From the NCBI GenBank assembly GCA_002478265.1, contig DLNC01000035.1, positions 10,743-74,742 of the forward strand: a stretch of DNA of 64,000 bases. Direction: 5' to 3'. A program made the position numbers and the translations under genes. Below are positions 17,112-26,121 of this stretch, piece by piece. How positions within the stretch are numbered: position 1 is the first letter of the stretch; the number at the start of each line of letters is the position of its first letter. The notes below the pieces were generated by a model that was given only the letters and a program-made list of their open reading frames with translations, was not told the origin of the DNA and ran no database searches. Source of the stretch: Syntrophaceae bacterium UBA7520 (GTDB taxonomy: Bacteria; Desulfobacterota; Syntrophia; Syntrophales; Smithellaceae).

Positions 17112-17900
17112 ACGAAAAAGCACCTGATTATTTTCATCGCTATTTGGTTTTTTCTGTTGGCTGTTTCTGCCGCAACAGTTTTTGCCGGTGGATTGTTCGG
17201 CGCTCCGGAACCAGACTCTCGCGCCGCGGGAGGCCTGCACACCGCCCTCGGTTATTGGTTAGGCGAACATAAATACGAAAATTCAACCGACTTGACAATG
17301 CGGCAAAACCAGATTTACTCCGAAGCCGGTTATGGCTTTAAAAAATACGGGGGTATTTACGCGCGTGTGGGCATATCGGATTTTATTATCGGAGACGCTT
17401 TTCTTTCCACGAGCGGCGTCACCTCTACGGATAAAAATGATTTCAAAGATAGGTGGAGTTTTTTCGGCACGCTGGGAGCGAAGGGATTTTATCCCGTAAA
17501 CGATATTTTTGGCATGGGCGTCTTTATCCAGGGAACTTATTATTTTGAAAATTTTCATGACGATGTATCGGGAGTTGAAAACGGCTCGTCTTTTACGGCC
17601 GAGCTCAAGTTTAAAAACCTGTGGGATGTTTACGCCGGTATCGGTTTGCAAATTACTGCTCCTTTTGGTATAAAAATATACGCAGGCCCTTACGGATATT
17701 ACTCCGAAGCAAGGGCTTATCCCCGGGCAAACATTACCGGTCTGCCTTTCGCGGCCGGCGCTGCTAAAATAAAGAGCAAAACCAGCTGGGGCGGATATGG
17801 GGGATTAATTTTTCCCCTGGTCAAGGGTTTTAAAATTAACGTGGAAGGGCAGTACGCGGAGAAGCTTTCCGCCGGAGCTGCCGTAATTTATACATATTAA
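17112..17900 (+). CDS. Outer-membrane beta-barrel protein with apparent ACG start
   Basis: The reading frame contains a complete export signal (KKHLIIFIAIWFFLLAVSAA then VFA), but the codon before its two lysines is ACG, not ATG. A perfect TAAGGAGG (17097-17104) sits exactly 7 bases ahead of that ACG, which is why I start here; the next possible start, TTG at 17157, lies inside the signal peptide and has no Shine-Dalgarno. The 262-residue product has Gly- and aromatic-rich alternating strands ending in an aromatic residue (VIYTY), typical of a small beta-barrel. It may be translated weakly from ACG, or ACG may be a mutation or base error. Follows mlaA and is likely co-transcribed. Confidence 0.75.
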   Translation, partial: TKKHLIIFIAIWFFLLAVSAATVFAGGLFGAPEPDSRAAGGLHTALGYWLGEHKYENSTDLTMRQNQIYSEAGYGFKKYGGIYARVGISDFIIGDAFLSTSGVTSTDKNDFKDRWSFFGTLGAKGFYPVNDIFGMGVFIQGTYYFENFHDDVSGVENGSSFTAELKFKNLWDVYAGIGLQITAPFGIKIYAGPYGYYSEARAYPRANITGLPFAAGAAKIKSKTSWGGYGGLIFPLVKGFKINVEGQYAEKLSAGAAVIYTY

Positions 17901-17922
17901 AAATACAAATTAAGGGAAGGAT

Positions 17923-18549
17923 ATGCCGAATTTAGTGTTTATTTTGATGATTGCTGGCGGGGTTTTAAGTCTGATCTTTTTTATTTTCACATTCGTTGCC
18001 GTGAAGAATAGAAAAATCATCGGTTCAACAGTAAGCCTTTTAGCCGCGCTGCTTTTTCTGGCGCTGGCGGCGCTTGCGGGAACCATTACTGTGGCGACAA
18101 AGGGATATGTCGCCCTGACACATGAGGAAACCGCCGCTACCGTCACGACTACTCCAATGGGGGGAAAAGTATTTCTGGCAAATTTTGAATTTCCCGACGG
18201 CCGTAAAGCGTCTTTTCGCCTGGCGGGCGACGCGATATATGTTGACGCGCATATTCTCAAGTGGAAGCCGCTGGTAAATATCCTCGGTTTGCATACCACT
18301 TACGAATTGGATCGCGTGGCGGGCCGCTACATGGATATCGAGGAAGAAGTAAAAAACACGCGCACGGTATTTCTGCTTGCCGAAAAAAAACCGGTCAATA
18401 TGTTCGATCTCAGAACGAGATTCGCCTTCCTGGAACCGTTTCTGGACGCCGAATACGGCTCTGCTGTTTTTGTCGAGTTGAAAAAACCGGCAAAATTTGA
18501 AGTTAAAGTTTCCACAACCGGGCTTTTGATACGGGAAATTGAATCCTGA
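17923..18549 (+). CDS. Membrane-anchored protein of unknown function
   Basis: 208 residues: two N-terminal membrane helices (about residues 5-27 and 35-60) and a soluble domain of about 150 residues with strand-rich pattern (FLANFEFPDGRKASFRLAGD, IYVDAHILKW). It resembles bacterial proteins loosely annotated as multidrug or cation-transport-related, but I see no transport motif. A good GGGAAGG Shine-Dalgarno precedes the ATG. It sits between the barrel gene and the TonB receptor with almost no gaps, so it is probably part of the same transcript. Confidence 0.7.
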   Translation: MPNLVFILMIAGGVLSLIFFIFTFVAVKNRKIIGSTVSLLAALLFLALAALAGTITVATKGYVALTHEETAATVTTTPMGGKVFLANFEFPDGRKASFRLAGDAIYVDAHILKWKPLVNILGLHTTYELDRVAGRYMDIEEEVKNTRTVFLLAEKKPVNMFDLRTRFAFLEPFLDAEYGSAVFVELKKPAKFEVKVSTTGLLIREIES

Positions 18550-18552
18550 TTA

Positions 18553-20541
18553 TTGAGAAATCCCACCGTTTTCGGTAGCGAAGTGCGCTTTGATAAAAAA
18601 ATTTCTTTCAGAATATTTTTAGCGGCACTCGTTGTTCTTATTTTCGTTTCCTCTCTGTCCGCGCGGGAAAAGGAAGACGAAACACTTATCCTTGATGAGG
18701 TGCTCGTTGTCGCTTCGCCGATTATCGAGGGCAACAAAGTAATGCCTTCAGGCGGGCAGGTAACTGTAATCGATAAAAAGCAAATCGAAGATTTGAACGC
18801 GTGGGACCTGCCTTCCGCGCTGCGCCGGACACCGGGCCTTTCCATATCGCGTCATAATACAGTGGGTAGTTTCGGCGGCGCGGAAGGCGGCGCCGTGTAT
18901 ATCCGTGGCATGGGCAGTTCCCGACCGGGTGGAGAAATTCAGGTACTTATTGACGGTGTTCCCAAATTCGCCGGCGTCTGGTCCCATCCGCTGATGGATA
19001 TGGTGAGCACGGATATCGCACAAAGCGTCGAGGTTTACAAAGGTGCGCAGCCGGTGCTTTTCGGCAATATGTCTTTCGGCGCGGTCAATATCATCACCAA
19101 ACGAATGCGCGAGAAGGGGTTTAACTCGACTGTCACGGGTACAGGCGGTTCTTTCGGCACATTCCTGGAAGCGTTCGAACACGGCGGCAAAATAGAGGGG
19201 ACGGATTATTATGTTCTGCAGAGTTATAAGCGCTCCCGCGGGCACAGAGATAACGCCGGAGGCGAGCTGCAAAATTACTTTGGCCGTGTAGGGCAAGAAC
19301 TTGGCGGCAACTGGTCTGTCTTCTTCCTGGCGAACGTGTCAAAAAACCGCGCCGACGACCCCGGACCGGAAGGCAGGCCGCAGGAACGGCAGGGAACTTA
19401 TAAGCTGGAAGATATCTTCACCGTCGCGGCTGTTTCGCACGACTATGCCGCCATAAAAGGCGACTGGAAATTATACTGGAATAAAGGCCAGGCGCGCTGG
19501 CTTGAACAGTTTGACCTCGTCAATTTGTTTTACTTCGATACCATCACCGATTTTGATAATTACGGGCTGCGGGTCAGGGAAACATTAACGCTTTGGAGCG
19601 GCTCGGCGCTGATTGCCGGGGCGGATTTTGATTTTACCTCAGGCAAAGTTTTTATTGACCGGCAGGCGCCGCGTCCCGATGTGGAATTTTCCCGTGTAAC
19701 TTTCCGTATCATTTCTCCCTATCTTTGTTTGAGTCAAAAAATTGATCTCGACGGGGGATGGCAGATAGTGCCCTCCGGCGGCATTCGCTATTATGACCAC
19801 AGTGATTTTGACGCCCAGTTCACGCCGCAGGCAGGTATCGTGTTGAAAAATTCCGCCACAGATTTACATTTCTTTTACAGTCGCGGTATAAATTATCCAG
19901 GTCTTTACGTTGTTGCCCAGTCTGAAATGTTCTGGGGAGGCGACTCCAGATGGAAGGACTTGAAGCCGGAAAAGGTTGACCATTTTGAGGCGGGAATCAC
20001 CCGCTTCTTCGGGCCAAAACTTCGCGCAGATTTGACTTATTTCTACGACAAAGGCCGCAACCGCCTGATTATCATAACCAATCCGCCGCCGCCTCACTAT
20101 GAAAATATCGCCCGTTTTGAAAGGCAGGGACTGGAAGCAACTCTTAATTTTAATCCAACAAGAGAATTTTCTTTTTTTGTGGGGGGGACATGGCTGGCGC
20201 GCAAATTACCGGATAATCTTCCTTACGCGCCCAGGTGGATGGCTTCCGCTGGTGTCAATTGGCAGTTGTTTGATTTTCTTAAGATAAGTCTTGATACTTT
20301 GTATCAGGACGATCAGTATGTGGCCAATAACCGCTTTTTGGATTACGGCGCGAATATCGTGAAAGTTGATGGTTTTTGGATTCTGAACGGCAAAATTAGC
20401 GCGGAGTTTAAATGGCGGGATAAGGTAGGCGGTGAAATATTTCTGGCCGGAGAAAATCTCACCGACGTTCGCTACGCTTATAAAAAGGACTATCCGATGC
20501 CGGGGATCAATGGTATGCTTGGCGTCAATCTGAAATTCTGA
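18553..20541 (+). CDS. TonB-dependent outer-membrane receptor
   Basis: A 662-residue TonB-dependent receptor that would import a scarce ligand such as a siderophore, metal complex or cofactor. After a signal peptide (FLAALVVLIFVSSLSA) comes the plug domain: LDEVLVVAS, TVIDKKQIEDLNAWDLPSAL, RRTPGLSISRHN, VYIRGMG, VLIDGVPKF, SVEVYKGAQPVLFGNMSFGAVNIIT. The C-terminal barrel closes with FLAGENLTDVRYAYKKDYPMPG and a terminal Phe (NLKF), the usual signature. The start is uncertain: TTG at 18553 or GTG at 18583, neither with a strong Shine-Dalgarno; the gene begins 3 bases after the previous stop, so coupling is possible. Substrate cannot be told from sequence. Confidence 0.92.
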   Translation: MRNPTVFGSEVRFDKKISFRIFLAALVVLIFVSSLSAREKEDETLILDEVLVVASPIIEGNKVMPSGGQVTVIDKKQIEDLNAWDLPSALRRTPGLSISRHNTVGSFGGAEGGAVYIRGMGSSRPGGEIQVLIDGVPKFAGVWSHPLMDMVSTDIAQSVEVYKGAQPVLFGNMSFGAVNIITKRMREKGFNSTVTGTGGSFGTFLEAFEHGGKIEGTDYYVLQSYKRSRGHRDNAGGELQNYFGRVGQELGGNWSVFFLANVSKNRADDPGPEGRPQERQGTYKLEDIFTVAAVSHDYAAIKGDWKLYWNKGQARWLEQFDLVNLFYFDTITDFDNYGLRVRETLTLWSGSALIAGADFDFTSGKVFIDRQAPRPDVEFSRVTFRIISPYLCLSQKIDLDGGWQIVPSGGIRYYDHSDFDAQFTPQAGIVLKNSATDLHFFYSRGINYPGLYVVAQSEMFWGGDSRWKDLKPEKVDHFEAGITRFFGPKLRADLTYFYDKGRNRLIIITNPPPPHYENIARFERQGLEATLNFNPTREFSFFVGGTWLARKLPDNLPYAPRWMASAGVNWQLFDFLKISLDTLYQDDQYVANNRFLDYGANIVKVDGFWILNGKISAEFKWRDKVGGEIFLAGENLTDVRYAYKKDYPMPGINGMLGVNLKF

Positions 20542-20583
20542 TAATGCTTATTATTAATTTTTTATTTAAGGAGAAAAACAAAA

Positions 20584-21162
20584 ATGACATTTAGGGAGCT
20601 TCTGCAAAAAAGAAGGTCGGTGCGCGACTATGAGCAAAAAGTCGTCGCAATAGATATCATCAATGAAATTCTGCAGGAGGCGACGCTGGCGCCTTCGGCC
20701 AGCAACAACCAGCCCTGCCGGTTTGTGGTGATTAACTGCCGGGAAACCATCAAAAGGCTCTCCGACGAAAGCAAGGCCAATCTGCTGAAAGATTTTGAAC
20801 AGAAAAAAGCAAGTTTAAGCCCGGAATATGTTGAGTTGCTCAAAAACGATAAATTCAACGTGTTTTATAACGCGCCCTGCTTGATTTATATTGTCGGTTC
20901 CCAGGCGGTGCATTCACTGGAGATCGATTGTGCGCTTATGGCAAGCTATATCATGTTTGCCGCGGCATCCCGTGGCCTGGGCACCTGCTGGATAGGCTTG
21001 GGCGCGTATCTTCGCGATCCGAAATTAAAAGCGGAGTTGGGCATTCCGGAGGGCTGCCGTATTGTCGCGCCGCTGATTATCGGCTATCCCAAGGAAATTC
21101 CTGCTCCATCGCCGCGCAACGCGCCGAATGTTCTGAGGGTGATCAGTCAGGCGAAGAGCTGA
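20584..21162 (+). CDS. Nitroreductase-family flavoprotein
   Basis: A 192-residue FMN-dependent nitroreductase-fold protein, likely NAD(P)H-dependent and homodimeric. Family features: RRSVRDYEQK (residues 10-19) for FMN phosphate contacts, PSASNNQPCRFVVI (about 38-51), and GLGTCWIGLG near residue 133. It is in the short bacterial class with the EIDCALMASYIMFAAASRGLG helix. AAGGAG precedes the ATG by 7 bases. Physiological substrate unknown. Convergent with pgi with only three bases between stops. Confidence 0.88.
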   Translation: MTFRELLQKRRSVRDYEQKVVAIDIINEILQEATLAPSASNNQPCRFVVINCRETIKRLSDESKANLLKDFEQKKASLSPEYVELLKNDKFNVFYNAPCLIYIVGSQAVHSLEIDCALMASYIMFAAASRGLGTCWIGLGAYLRDPKLKAELGIPEGCRIVAPLIIGYPKEIPAPSPRNAPNVLRVISQAKS

Positions 21163-21165
21163 AAA

Positions 21166-22830
21166 CTAAAGAGTTGCGGCAAGCTTTTTCAGGAAGGCCG
21201 CGGCATCTTTGAGGCAGTGAACGCGGATGACGCGGCGGCCTTTTTCGGCAAGCGCCAGAAAGTCACCCCGCGCCTGCGCGTATTTCAGCGCGCCAAAACT
21301 CAAAGAAGAACGATCCGTGTTAAGATCTTCAGGAATAGCAACATCAACTCTATTTTCCCCCGTCATCTGTACAAACAGGCCGCGGTTGGCGCCGCCCTTG
21401 TGTAACTGTCCGGTGGAATGAAGATAGCGAGGGCCGTAACCATGCGTTACCGGCATTTTGTATTTCTTAAAGATTGCCGCGCGCAGGCGGGCAACCACCC
21501 TGTCAATTTCCGCAGACGGGCTTAAATAGTTCTGTAAACAGATATAATCGCCGGCTCTGCTTTGTTTAAAAAAATTATTGAACACGTCTTTTAAATTATT
21601 TCCTGATGTATCGCCGTAGATTTTGACATCATTTTCGCTGAAAACCGGCTTGCGCTCCTCGGCAATTTCGTTTTTCTCGTGCGCTTCAATTATTTTTCGC
21701 GTGTATATTTTTGTCGCCTCCACGTCCGGCTGGTCGAAGGGATTGACGCCTAAAAAATAAGCCGCGGCGGCGGTGGCCATCTCCCAGATGTACATCTGCG
21801 TTCCCAAATCGTATTCAGTTTTTATTTTAACGGTGACAACCGGATGCCCGGCGGCGCTCAAATCTTTTACGCGAGAAGAAATATCATTTTCATTTTGCAG
21901 GAAAACAAACACGCGGTCCTGCGCGTAGCAGGAAACATCGGCGTCGGGTTCAGCTAGAACAGGAATGATTCCTCTGCCGTTTTTGCCGGTGCTCTCCGCG
22001 ATAAGCTGTTCGAGCCAGTCGCCGAAGGCTTCCCAGCGCGCAGGCAGATAAAGAGTCAGCTTGTCGCATCCCTGGTAAGCCAGCGCGCCCAGCGCCGCGC
22101 CCAGCATAACGGCAGTATGGTCAGCAGAGTTTGCTGCGGCCTGCGCGTTGTGCAGCAGTTTTTTCACGTCAATGCCGACGACTGCCGCGGGGATGATGCC
22201 GAAGAAGGAAAGGGCGCTGTAGCGTCCGCCGATGTCCGGATTGTTGAGAAATATATGAAAAGGCGAAATTTCCCCCGCCGTTTGGGCCAGGGGTGACCCT
22301 TCATCCGTGATAAAAATAAAATGATCACCGGCAGAAACGCCTTTTCTTTTTCGCGCCTCGCGGTAAAAAAAGTGAAAGAGGGAAGTTATTTCCAGCGTTG
22401 TTCCGGATTTGGAAGAAACAATGAATATCGCATGATCCCAACCTATTTTTTGCGAAACATTGCTTATTGCCGCGGGGTCTGTCGTGTCCAGCACAGTGAG
22501 CTGCGGATAACCTGGCGCCGCGCCGAAAACTCTGCTGAAAACTTCCGCGGCCAGGCTGGATCCCCCCATGCCCAGCAAAATAACATCTTTTATTTTTTTT
22601 CTCGCCAGAGGAGCGAGGGTATCCTGGATATAGTCAATTTTTTTTAGGGTTTGCCCGGGTGCATCAAGCCAGCCCAGACGATTGACAATTTCTTCGGGCG
22701 ACACGCTCCAAAGCGTGTGGTCTTTGGCCCGGATACGCCGCGCCACTTCATTTTTTTTTGCTTTTTCCCAGGCGTTTTCGGCTAGCTTTTGATAATTTCC
22801 CAGGTGATAATTAATTGGGGCATCCTTCAT
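21166..22830 (-). CDS. pgi: Glucose-6-phosphate isomerase
   Basis: A 554-residue SIS-fold phosphoglucose isomerase that interconverts glucose-6-phosphate and fructose-6-phosphate. GMGGSSLAAEVF near residue 90 and SSKSGTTLEITSLFHFF near residue 140 are the sugar-phosphate-binding loops, and NPFDQPDVEATK near residue 360 a family block. The overall form resembles the isomerase half of bifunctional transaldolase/Pgi proteins more than E. coli Pgi; the transaldolase half is absent. It lies one base from the tkt stop, so tkt-pgi are probably one transcript for hexose/pentose phosphate interconversion. Confidence 0.9.
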   Translation of the reverse strand: MKDAPINYHLGNYQKLAENAWEKAKKNEVARRIRAKDHTLWSVSPEEIVNRLGWLDAPGQTLKKIDYIQDTLAPLARKKIKDVILLGMGGSSLAAEVFSRVFGAAPGYPQLTVLDTTDPAAISNVSQKIGWDHAIFIVSSKSGTTLEITSLFHFFYREARKRKGVSAGDHFIFITDEGSPLAQTAGEISPFHIFLNNPDIGGRYSALSFFGIIPAAVVGIDVKKLLHNAQAAANSADHTAVMLGAALGALAYQGCDKLTLYLPARWEAFGDWLEQLIAESTGKNGRGIIPVLAEPDADVSCYAQDRVFVFLQNENDISSRVKDLSAAGHPVVTVKIKTEYDLGTQMYIWEMATAAAAYFLGVNPFDQPDVEATKIYTRKIIEAHEKNEIAEERKPVFSENDVKIYGDTSGNNLKDVFNNFFKQSRAGDYICLQNYLSPSAEIDRVVARLRAAIFKKYKMPVTHGYGPRYLHSTGQLHKGGANRGLFVQMTGENRVDVAIPEDLNTDRSSLSFGALKYAQARGDFLALAEKGRRVIRVHCLKDAAAFLKKLAATL

Positions 22831-22831
22831 T

Positions 22832-24895
22832 TTATTTCTTTTGGCTTTTAAGCAGTTCTTTGGCTTTGCCTATCACATTTTCCACGGTAAAGCCGAATTT
22901 TTCGAAAAGCACCGGACCCGGCGCCGAGGCGCCGAAACTTTTCATGCCGATAGTTTCTCCTTCAAGCCCTAAGTAATGCTCCCATCCCAATTTTATTCCC
23001 GCTTCGATGGCGATTCTTGCCATGACGCGAGGTGGCAGAACCTTTTCGCGGTAAATGCGCGGCTGGCGATCAAAGATTTCCCAGCTGGGCAGGGAAACCA
23101 CGCGGATTTTTATTCCTTCCTGCGATAGTTTCTTTGCCGCGTCTAGAGCAAGCGACACTTCCGAGCCGGTGGCAATAAAAATTATTTCAGGTTCAGGTGA
23201 AGATTCCCAGAGAGTGTATCCCCCTTGATTTGTGCCGGAGGCGGGGGCGCACACAGAACGATCTAATATCGGCAGGTTCTGACGGCTGAATATCAGGGTA
23301 GTCGGGCCTGCGTTGTTAGTCAGTGCGATGCGCCAGGCCTCCAATGTTTCGTTGGCGTCCGCCGGGCGCAGCACGGTCATGTTCGGCACTTGGCGCAGAT
23401 TCATGATTTGCTCCACCGGCTGATGAGTCGGGCCGTCTTCGCCCACGCCGATGCTGTCGTGCGTGAAAACAAAAATCACGCGCAGTCCCATGAGCGCGGC
23501 CAGGCGCATGGGTGGGCGCATGTAATCGGCAAACGTCAAAAACGTCGCCGTGTAGGGAATAAGGCCGCCATGGAGCGCCATACCCACGGAAACAGAACCC
23601 ATCGCGTGCTCGCGCACGCCGAAATGGATGTTGCGCCCTTCGTAATTCCACGCCCCGCCCACCATACCGTGCAGTTCGTCTGGCGTAAAAGACGGGCTTT
23701 GAAAATCCCCCATTTTTTTAAGCCACGTGAAAGTGGATGGATTCAAATCAGCCGAGCCGCCGATAAGTTCCGGAACTTTCGCGGCGATGGACTGCATCAC
23801 GGTTTCCGACGCTTTACGCGTCGCGACGCCCTTGGCGTCCGCGGGGAAGTCGTTGATTGCCGCATCCCAATCTTCGGGCAGAACGCCCCGCGTGACACGC
23901 TCCAACTCCGCGGCCAAGGCCGGATGTTTTTGCCGATAAACGGTCAGATTTTCCTGCCACATTTTTTCCTGTTTTTTGCCGCGCGCCAGTGCCTTACGAA
24001 AATATTTACGGACATCTTCGCGGATGTTAAAACTTTCGTTCGTATCCCAGCCCAGCGCCTCTTTTGTTTTTTGCAGCTCCTCGGCGCCCAAAGGCGAGCC
24101 GTGCGCGTCGCAGCTGCCCTGCTTGCAGGGAGCACCGTAACCGATCGTCGTGGAAACACAGATAAGCGATGGTTTTTCCGTTTCGCGTTGGGCTTTTTTA
24201 ATTGCTTTGTCGATAGCCGCGACGTCGTTGCCGTCGGCGACTTTAATCACCTGCCAGCCGTAGGATTTGAAGCGCAATTCGATATTTTCCGTAAAAGACA
24301 GTCCCGCGGATCCCGCGAGCGTCACTTTGTTGTCATCGTAGAGAACGATTAATTTGCCCAGGCGCAGATGCCCGGCCAGCGCGCCGGCCTCACTGACAAC
24401 TCCTTCCATCATATCGCCGTCGCTGGCCATCACGTACGTGAAATGATCAACGATTTTTTCACCACCTTTGTTGAACCGCGCCGCCAGGTGCGCCTCGGCA
24501 ATCGCCATGCCCACGGCGTTGGCCAGCCCCTGCCCGAGAGGCCCCGTGGTTACCTCCACGCCGGGCGTGTGTTTGTATTCAGGGTGTCCGGGAGTGCGGC
24601 TGCCCCACTGGCGGAAATTTTTGATGTCGTCCAGCGTCAGATCATAACCGGTAAGGTGCAATAGCGCGTATAAAAGCATGGAGGCGTGTCCGGCGGAAAG
24701 AACAAAGCGGTCGCGGTCGGGCCAGCGAGGATTTTTTGGGTTATGTTTTAAATGCTTTGTCCAGAGGGTGAAAGCGGCGGCGGCGGCGCCCAGCGGCATG
24801 CCAGGGTGGCCGGATTTGGCCCTTTCAATCGCGTCCGCCGCCAAAAAGCGAATGGTATCAATGCATTTTTTTTCCAGTTCTTTTTTGTCGGGCAT
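22832..24895 (-). CDS. tkt: Transketolase
   Basis: A 687-residue thiamine-diphosphate enzyme moving two-carbon units between sugar phosphates in the pentose phosphate pathway. Visible: HPGMPLGAAAAAFTLW (about 29-44), VLSAGHASMLLYALLHLTGY, GPLGQGLANAVGMA, the ThDP motif GDGDMMEGV-like DGDMMEGVVSEAGALAGH, and the pyrimidine-binding block FLTFADYMRPPMRLAALMG with a conserved Glu in FGVREHAMGSV. Length is typical (about 660-690). The ATG is the first in frame. cutA lies 20 bases upstream and pgi immediately downstream. Confidence 0.97.
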   Translation of the reverse strand: MPDKKELEKKCIDTIRFLAADAIERAKSGHPGMPLGAAAAAFTLWTKHLKHNPKNPRWPDRDRFVLSAGHASMLLYALLHLTGYDLTLDDIKNFRQWGSRTPGHPEYKHTPGVEVTTGPLGQGLANAVGMAIAEAHLAARFNKGGEKIVDHFTYVMASDGDMMEGVVSEAGALAGHLRLGKLIVLYDDNKVTLAGSAGLSFTENIELRFKSYGWQVIKVADGNDVAAIDKAIKKAQRETEKPSLICVSTTIGYGAPCKQGSCDAHGSPLGAEELQKTKEALGWDTNESFNIREDVRKYFRKALARGKKQEKMWQENLTVYRQKHPALAAELERVTRGVLPEDWDAAINDFPADAKGVATRKASETVMQSIAAKVPELIGGSADLNPSTFTWLKKMGDFQSPSFTPDELHGMVGGAWNYEGRNIHFGVREHAMGSVSVGMALHGGLIPYTATFLTFADYMRPPMRLAALMGLRVIFVFTHDSIGVGEDGPTHQPVEQIMNLRQVPNMTVLRPADANETLEAWRIALTNNAGPTTLIFSRQNLPILDRSVCAPASGTNQGGYTLWESSPEPEIIFIATGSEVSLALDAAKKLSQEGIKIRVVSLPSWEIFDRQPRIYREKVLPPRVMARIAIEAGIKLGWEHYLGLEGETIGMKSFGASAPGPVLFEKFGFTVENVIGKAKELLKSQKK

Positions 24896-24914
24896 AAATT
24901 CTCCTCACGTATTT

Positions 24915-25232
24915 TTATGATAATGAATCATCAATCCAGCGCAAATAATCTTCAGTGCCCTGAACAACCGGCACGGCGATAATTTCCGGGGTTTCGTAGG
25001 AATGGAGTTTTTTAATCGCGGCTTCGACTTTTTTAAATAAGGACGCGCGGGTTTTGATGGCGCAGAGCCACTCTTGGGCGGTTTCGACGTTGCCCTTCCA
25101 GCGGTAGGTGCTTTCCATGGGACCGGAAATCTGCACGCAGGCGGCAAGTTTTTGCTCGACCAGATGTTGGGCGATTTTCTGCGCCTGCTCTTTGGTTTCG
25201 GTGGTTGTGGATATTTGAATGTATGACTTCAT
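24915..25232 (-). CDS. cutA: CutA family protein
   Basis: A 105-residue CutA1-like protein, a trimeric ferredoxin-like fold linked in E. coli to divalent-cation tolerance. The family pattern is clear: TTTETKEQAQKIAQHLVEQK (N-terminal helix), LAACVQISGPMESTYRWKG, and the C-terminal YETPEIIAVPVVQGTEDYLRWID. Function in the cell is debated even in well-studied species. It precedes tkt on the same strand with a 19-base gap. Confidence 0.93.
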   Translation of the reverse strand: MKSYIQISTTTETKEQAQKIAQHLVEQKLAACVQISGPMESTYRWKGNVETAQEWLCAIKTRASLFKKVEAAIKKLHSYETPEIIAVPVVQGTEDYLRWIDDSLS

Positions 25233-25240
25233 TTAGAACT

Positions 25241-25319
25241 CCGACTTGTCATTGCGAACGTAGTGAAGCAATCTCTTGTTTAGATGGCCACATCCCGACA
25301 AGTCGGGCTTCGCAATGAC
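25241..25319. repeat. Palindromic dispersed repeat
   Basis: Outer arms 25241-25258 and 25296-25319 are inverted copies in two segments (CCGACTTGTC with GACAAGTCGG, and GTCATTGCGAA at 25248-25258 with TTCGCAATGAC at 25309-25319). An inner hairpin CCCGAC-AA-GTCGGG occupies 25293-25306. An ATTGCGAACGTAGTGAAGCAATCT word opens it. The same word family appears at 29261-29286. It lies between cutA and an RNA methyltransferase gene. A short nonautonomous repeat is the best reading. Confidence 0.7.
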
Positions 25320-25329
25320 TTGCGTTAAC

Positions 25330-26115
25330 TTATTTTTTTGTGCATTCATACATCATAATCGCCGCCGCCTGCGGCAGGCTCAGCGAATCCGCCTTGCCGC
25401 TGCCGGGAATACTCCACTGTTCGTCGGCTGCTTTTAAAAGTATATCGGGCAGACCGTGGCTTTCGTTTCCTAAAATCAGCGCCGCTCTTTTGCGCACCGC
25501 GTGCGGCGGCACACCACGGCGGATATGCGAACCAATGAGAAAAAAGCTTTTTTTGATTTCCGGCAATGCTGCGGATAAATCAATTTCCGGGACAATTGTC
25601 AAATGAAAAAGACTGCCCATGGAGGCGCGCACGGATTTGGGATTGGTGTAATCCGCCGAATTAACGCTTAAGATGATGGTGGAAAAACCGAACCAGTGCG
25701 CGCTGCGGGCAAGCGCTCCCAGATTGCGGGGGTTGTTGATTTCATGCAAAACCAGAACATTGCCGGCTGCGCGGGAAAGGGCTGCGGACAAAGAAGGCGG
25801 TTTTTTTATCCGCACCACGGCCATGATCCCTTCCGGTTCCCTGTCCTGACCGATTTTCTGCCACTGCAAACGCGAAAGCTGATAGACGGGAAACGTGCGT
25901 CCCGCCTCCGCGGGGAGTTTTTCCCAATATTTTACTTTCTCGGGCATGACAAGCAGCGCGAGGATTTCCCAATCACTGGTCAAGAGCTCTTCCACCACCT
26001 TGACACCTTCGGCCAGGAATATCCCCTCCTCTTGCCGCGCTTTGGCGTCATGGAGTTTGGCCCACTTTTTCAACTGCGCTTGCGATATACTTTGTCCGTC
26101 GAATTTCATAAGCAA
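25330..26115 (-). CDS. SpoU/TrmH-type RNA 2'-O-methyltransferase
   Basis: A 261-residue SPOUT methyltransferase that would methylate a ribose 2'-OH in rRNA or tRNA using AdoMet. The N-terminal 90 residues are the substrate-binding domain (KWAKLHDAKARQEEGIFLAEGVKVVEE). Motif 1 is VLHEINNPRNLGALARSAHWFG (about 125-146), motif 2 LILGNESHGLPDILL and motif 3 IPGSGKADSLSLPQAAAIMMYE at the C-terminus, forming the trefoil knot. The exact RNA site cannot be assigned. It ends 6 bases from terC. Confidence 0.92.
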   Translation of the reverse strand: MLMKFDGQSISQAQLKKWAKLHDAKARQEEGIFLAEGVKVVEELLTSDWEILALLVMPEKVKYWEKLPAEAGRTFPVYQLSRLQWQKIGQDREPEGIMAVVRIKKPPSLSAALSRAAGNVLVLHEINNPRNLGALARSAHWFGFSTIILSVNSADYTNPKSVRASMGSLFHLTIVPEIDLSAALPEIKKSFFLIGSHIRRGVPPHAVRKRAALILGNESHGLPDILLKAADEQWSIPGSGKADSLSLPQAAAIMMYECTKK

Positions 26116-26121
26116 ATTTTA

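Noticed and set aside
23390..24352. Long open frame on the plus strand opposite tkt
   Set aside because: It is a composition shadow of the transketolase gene, rich in Arg, His and Phe, with no domain pattern and no start signal.
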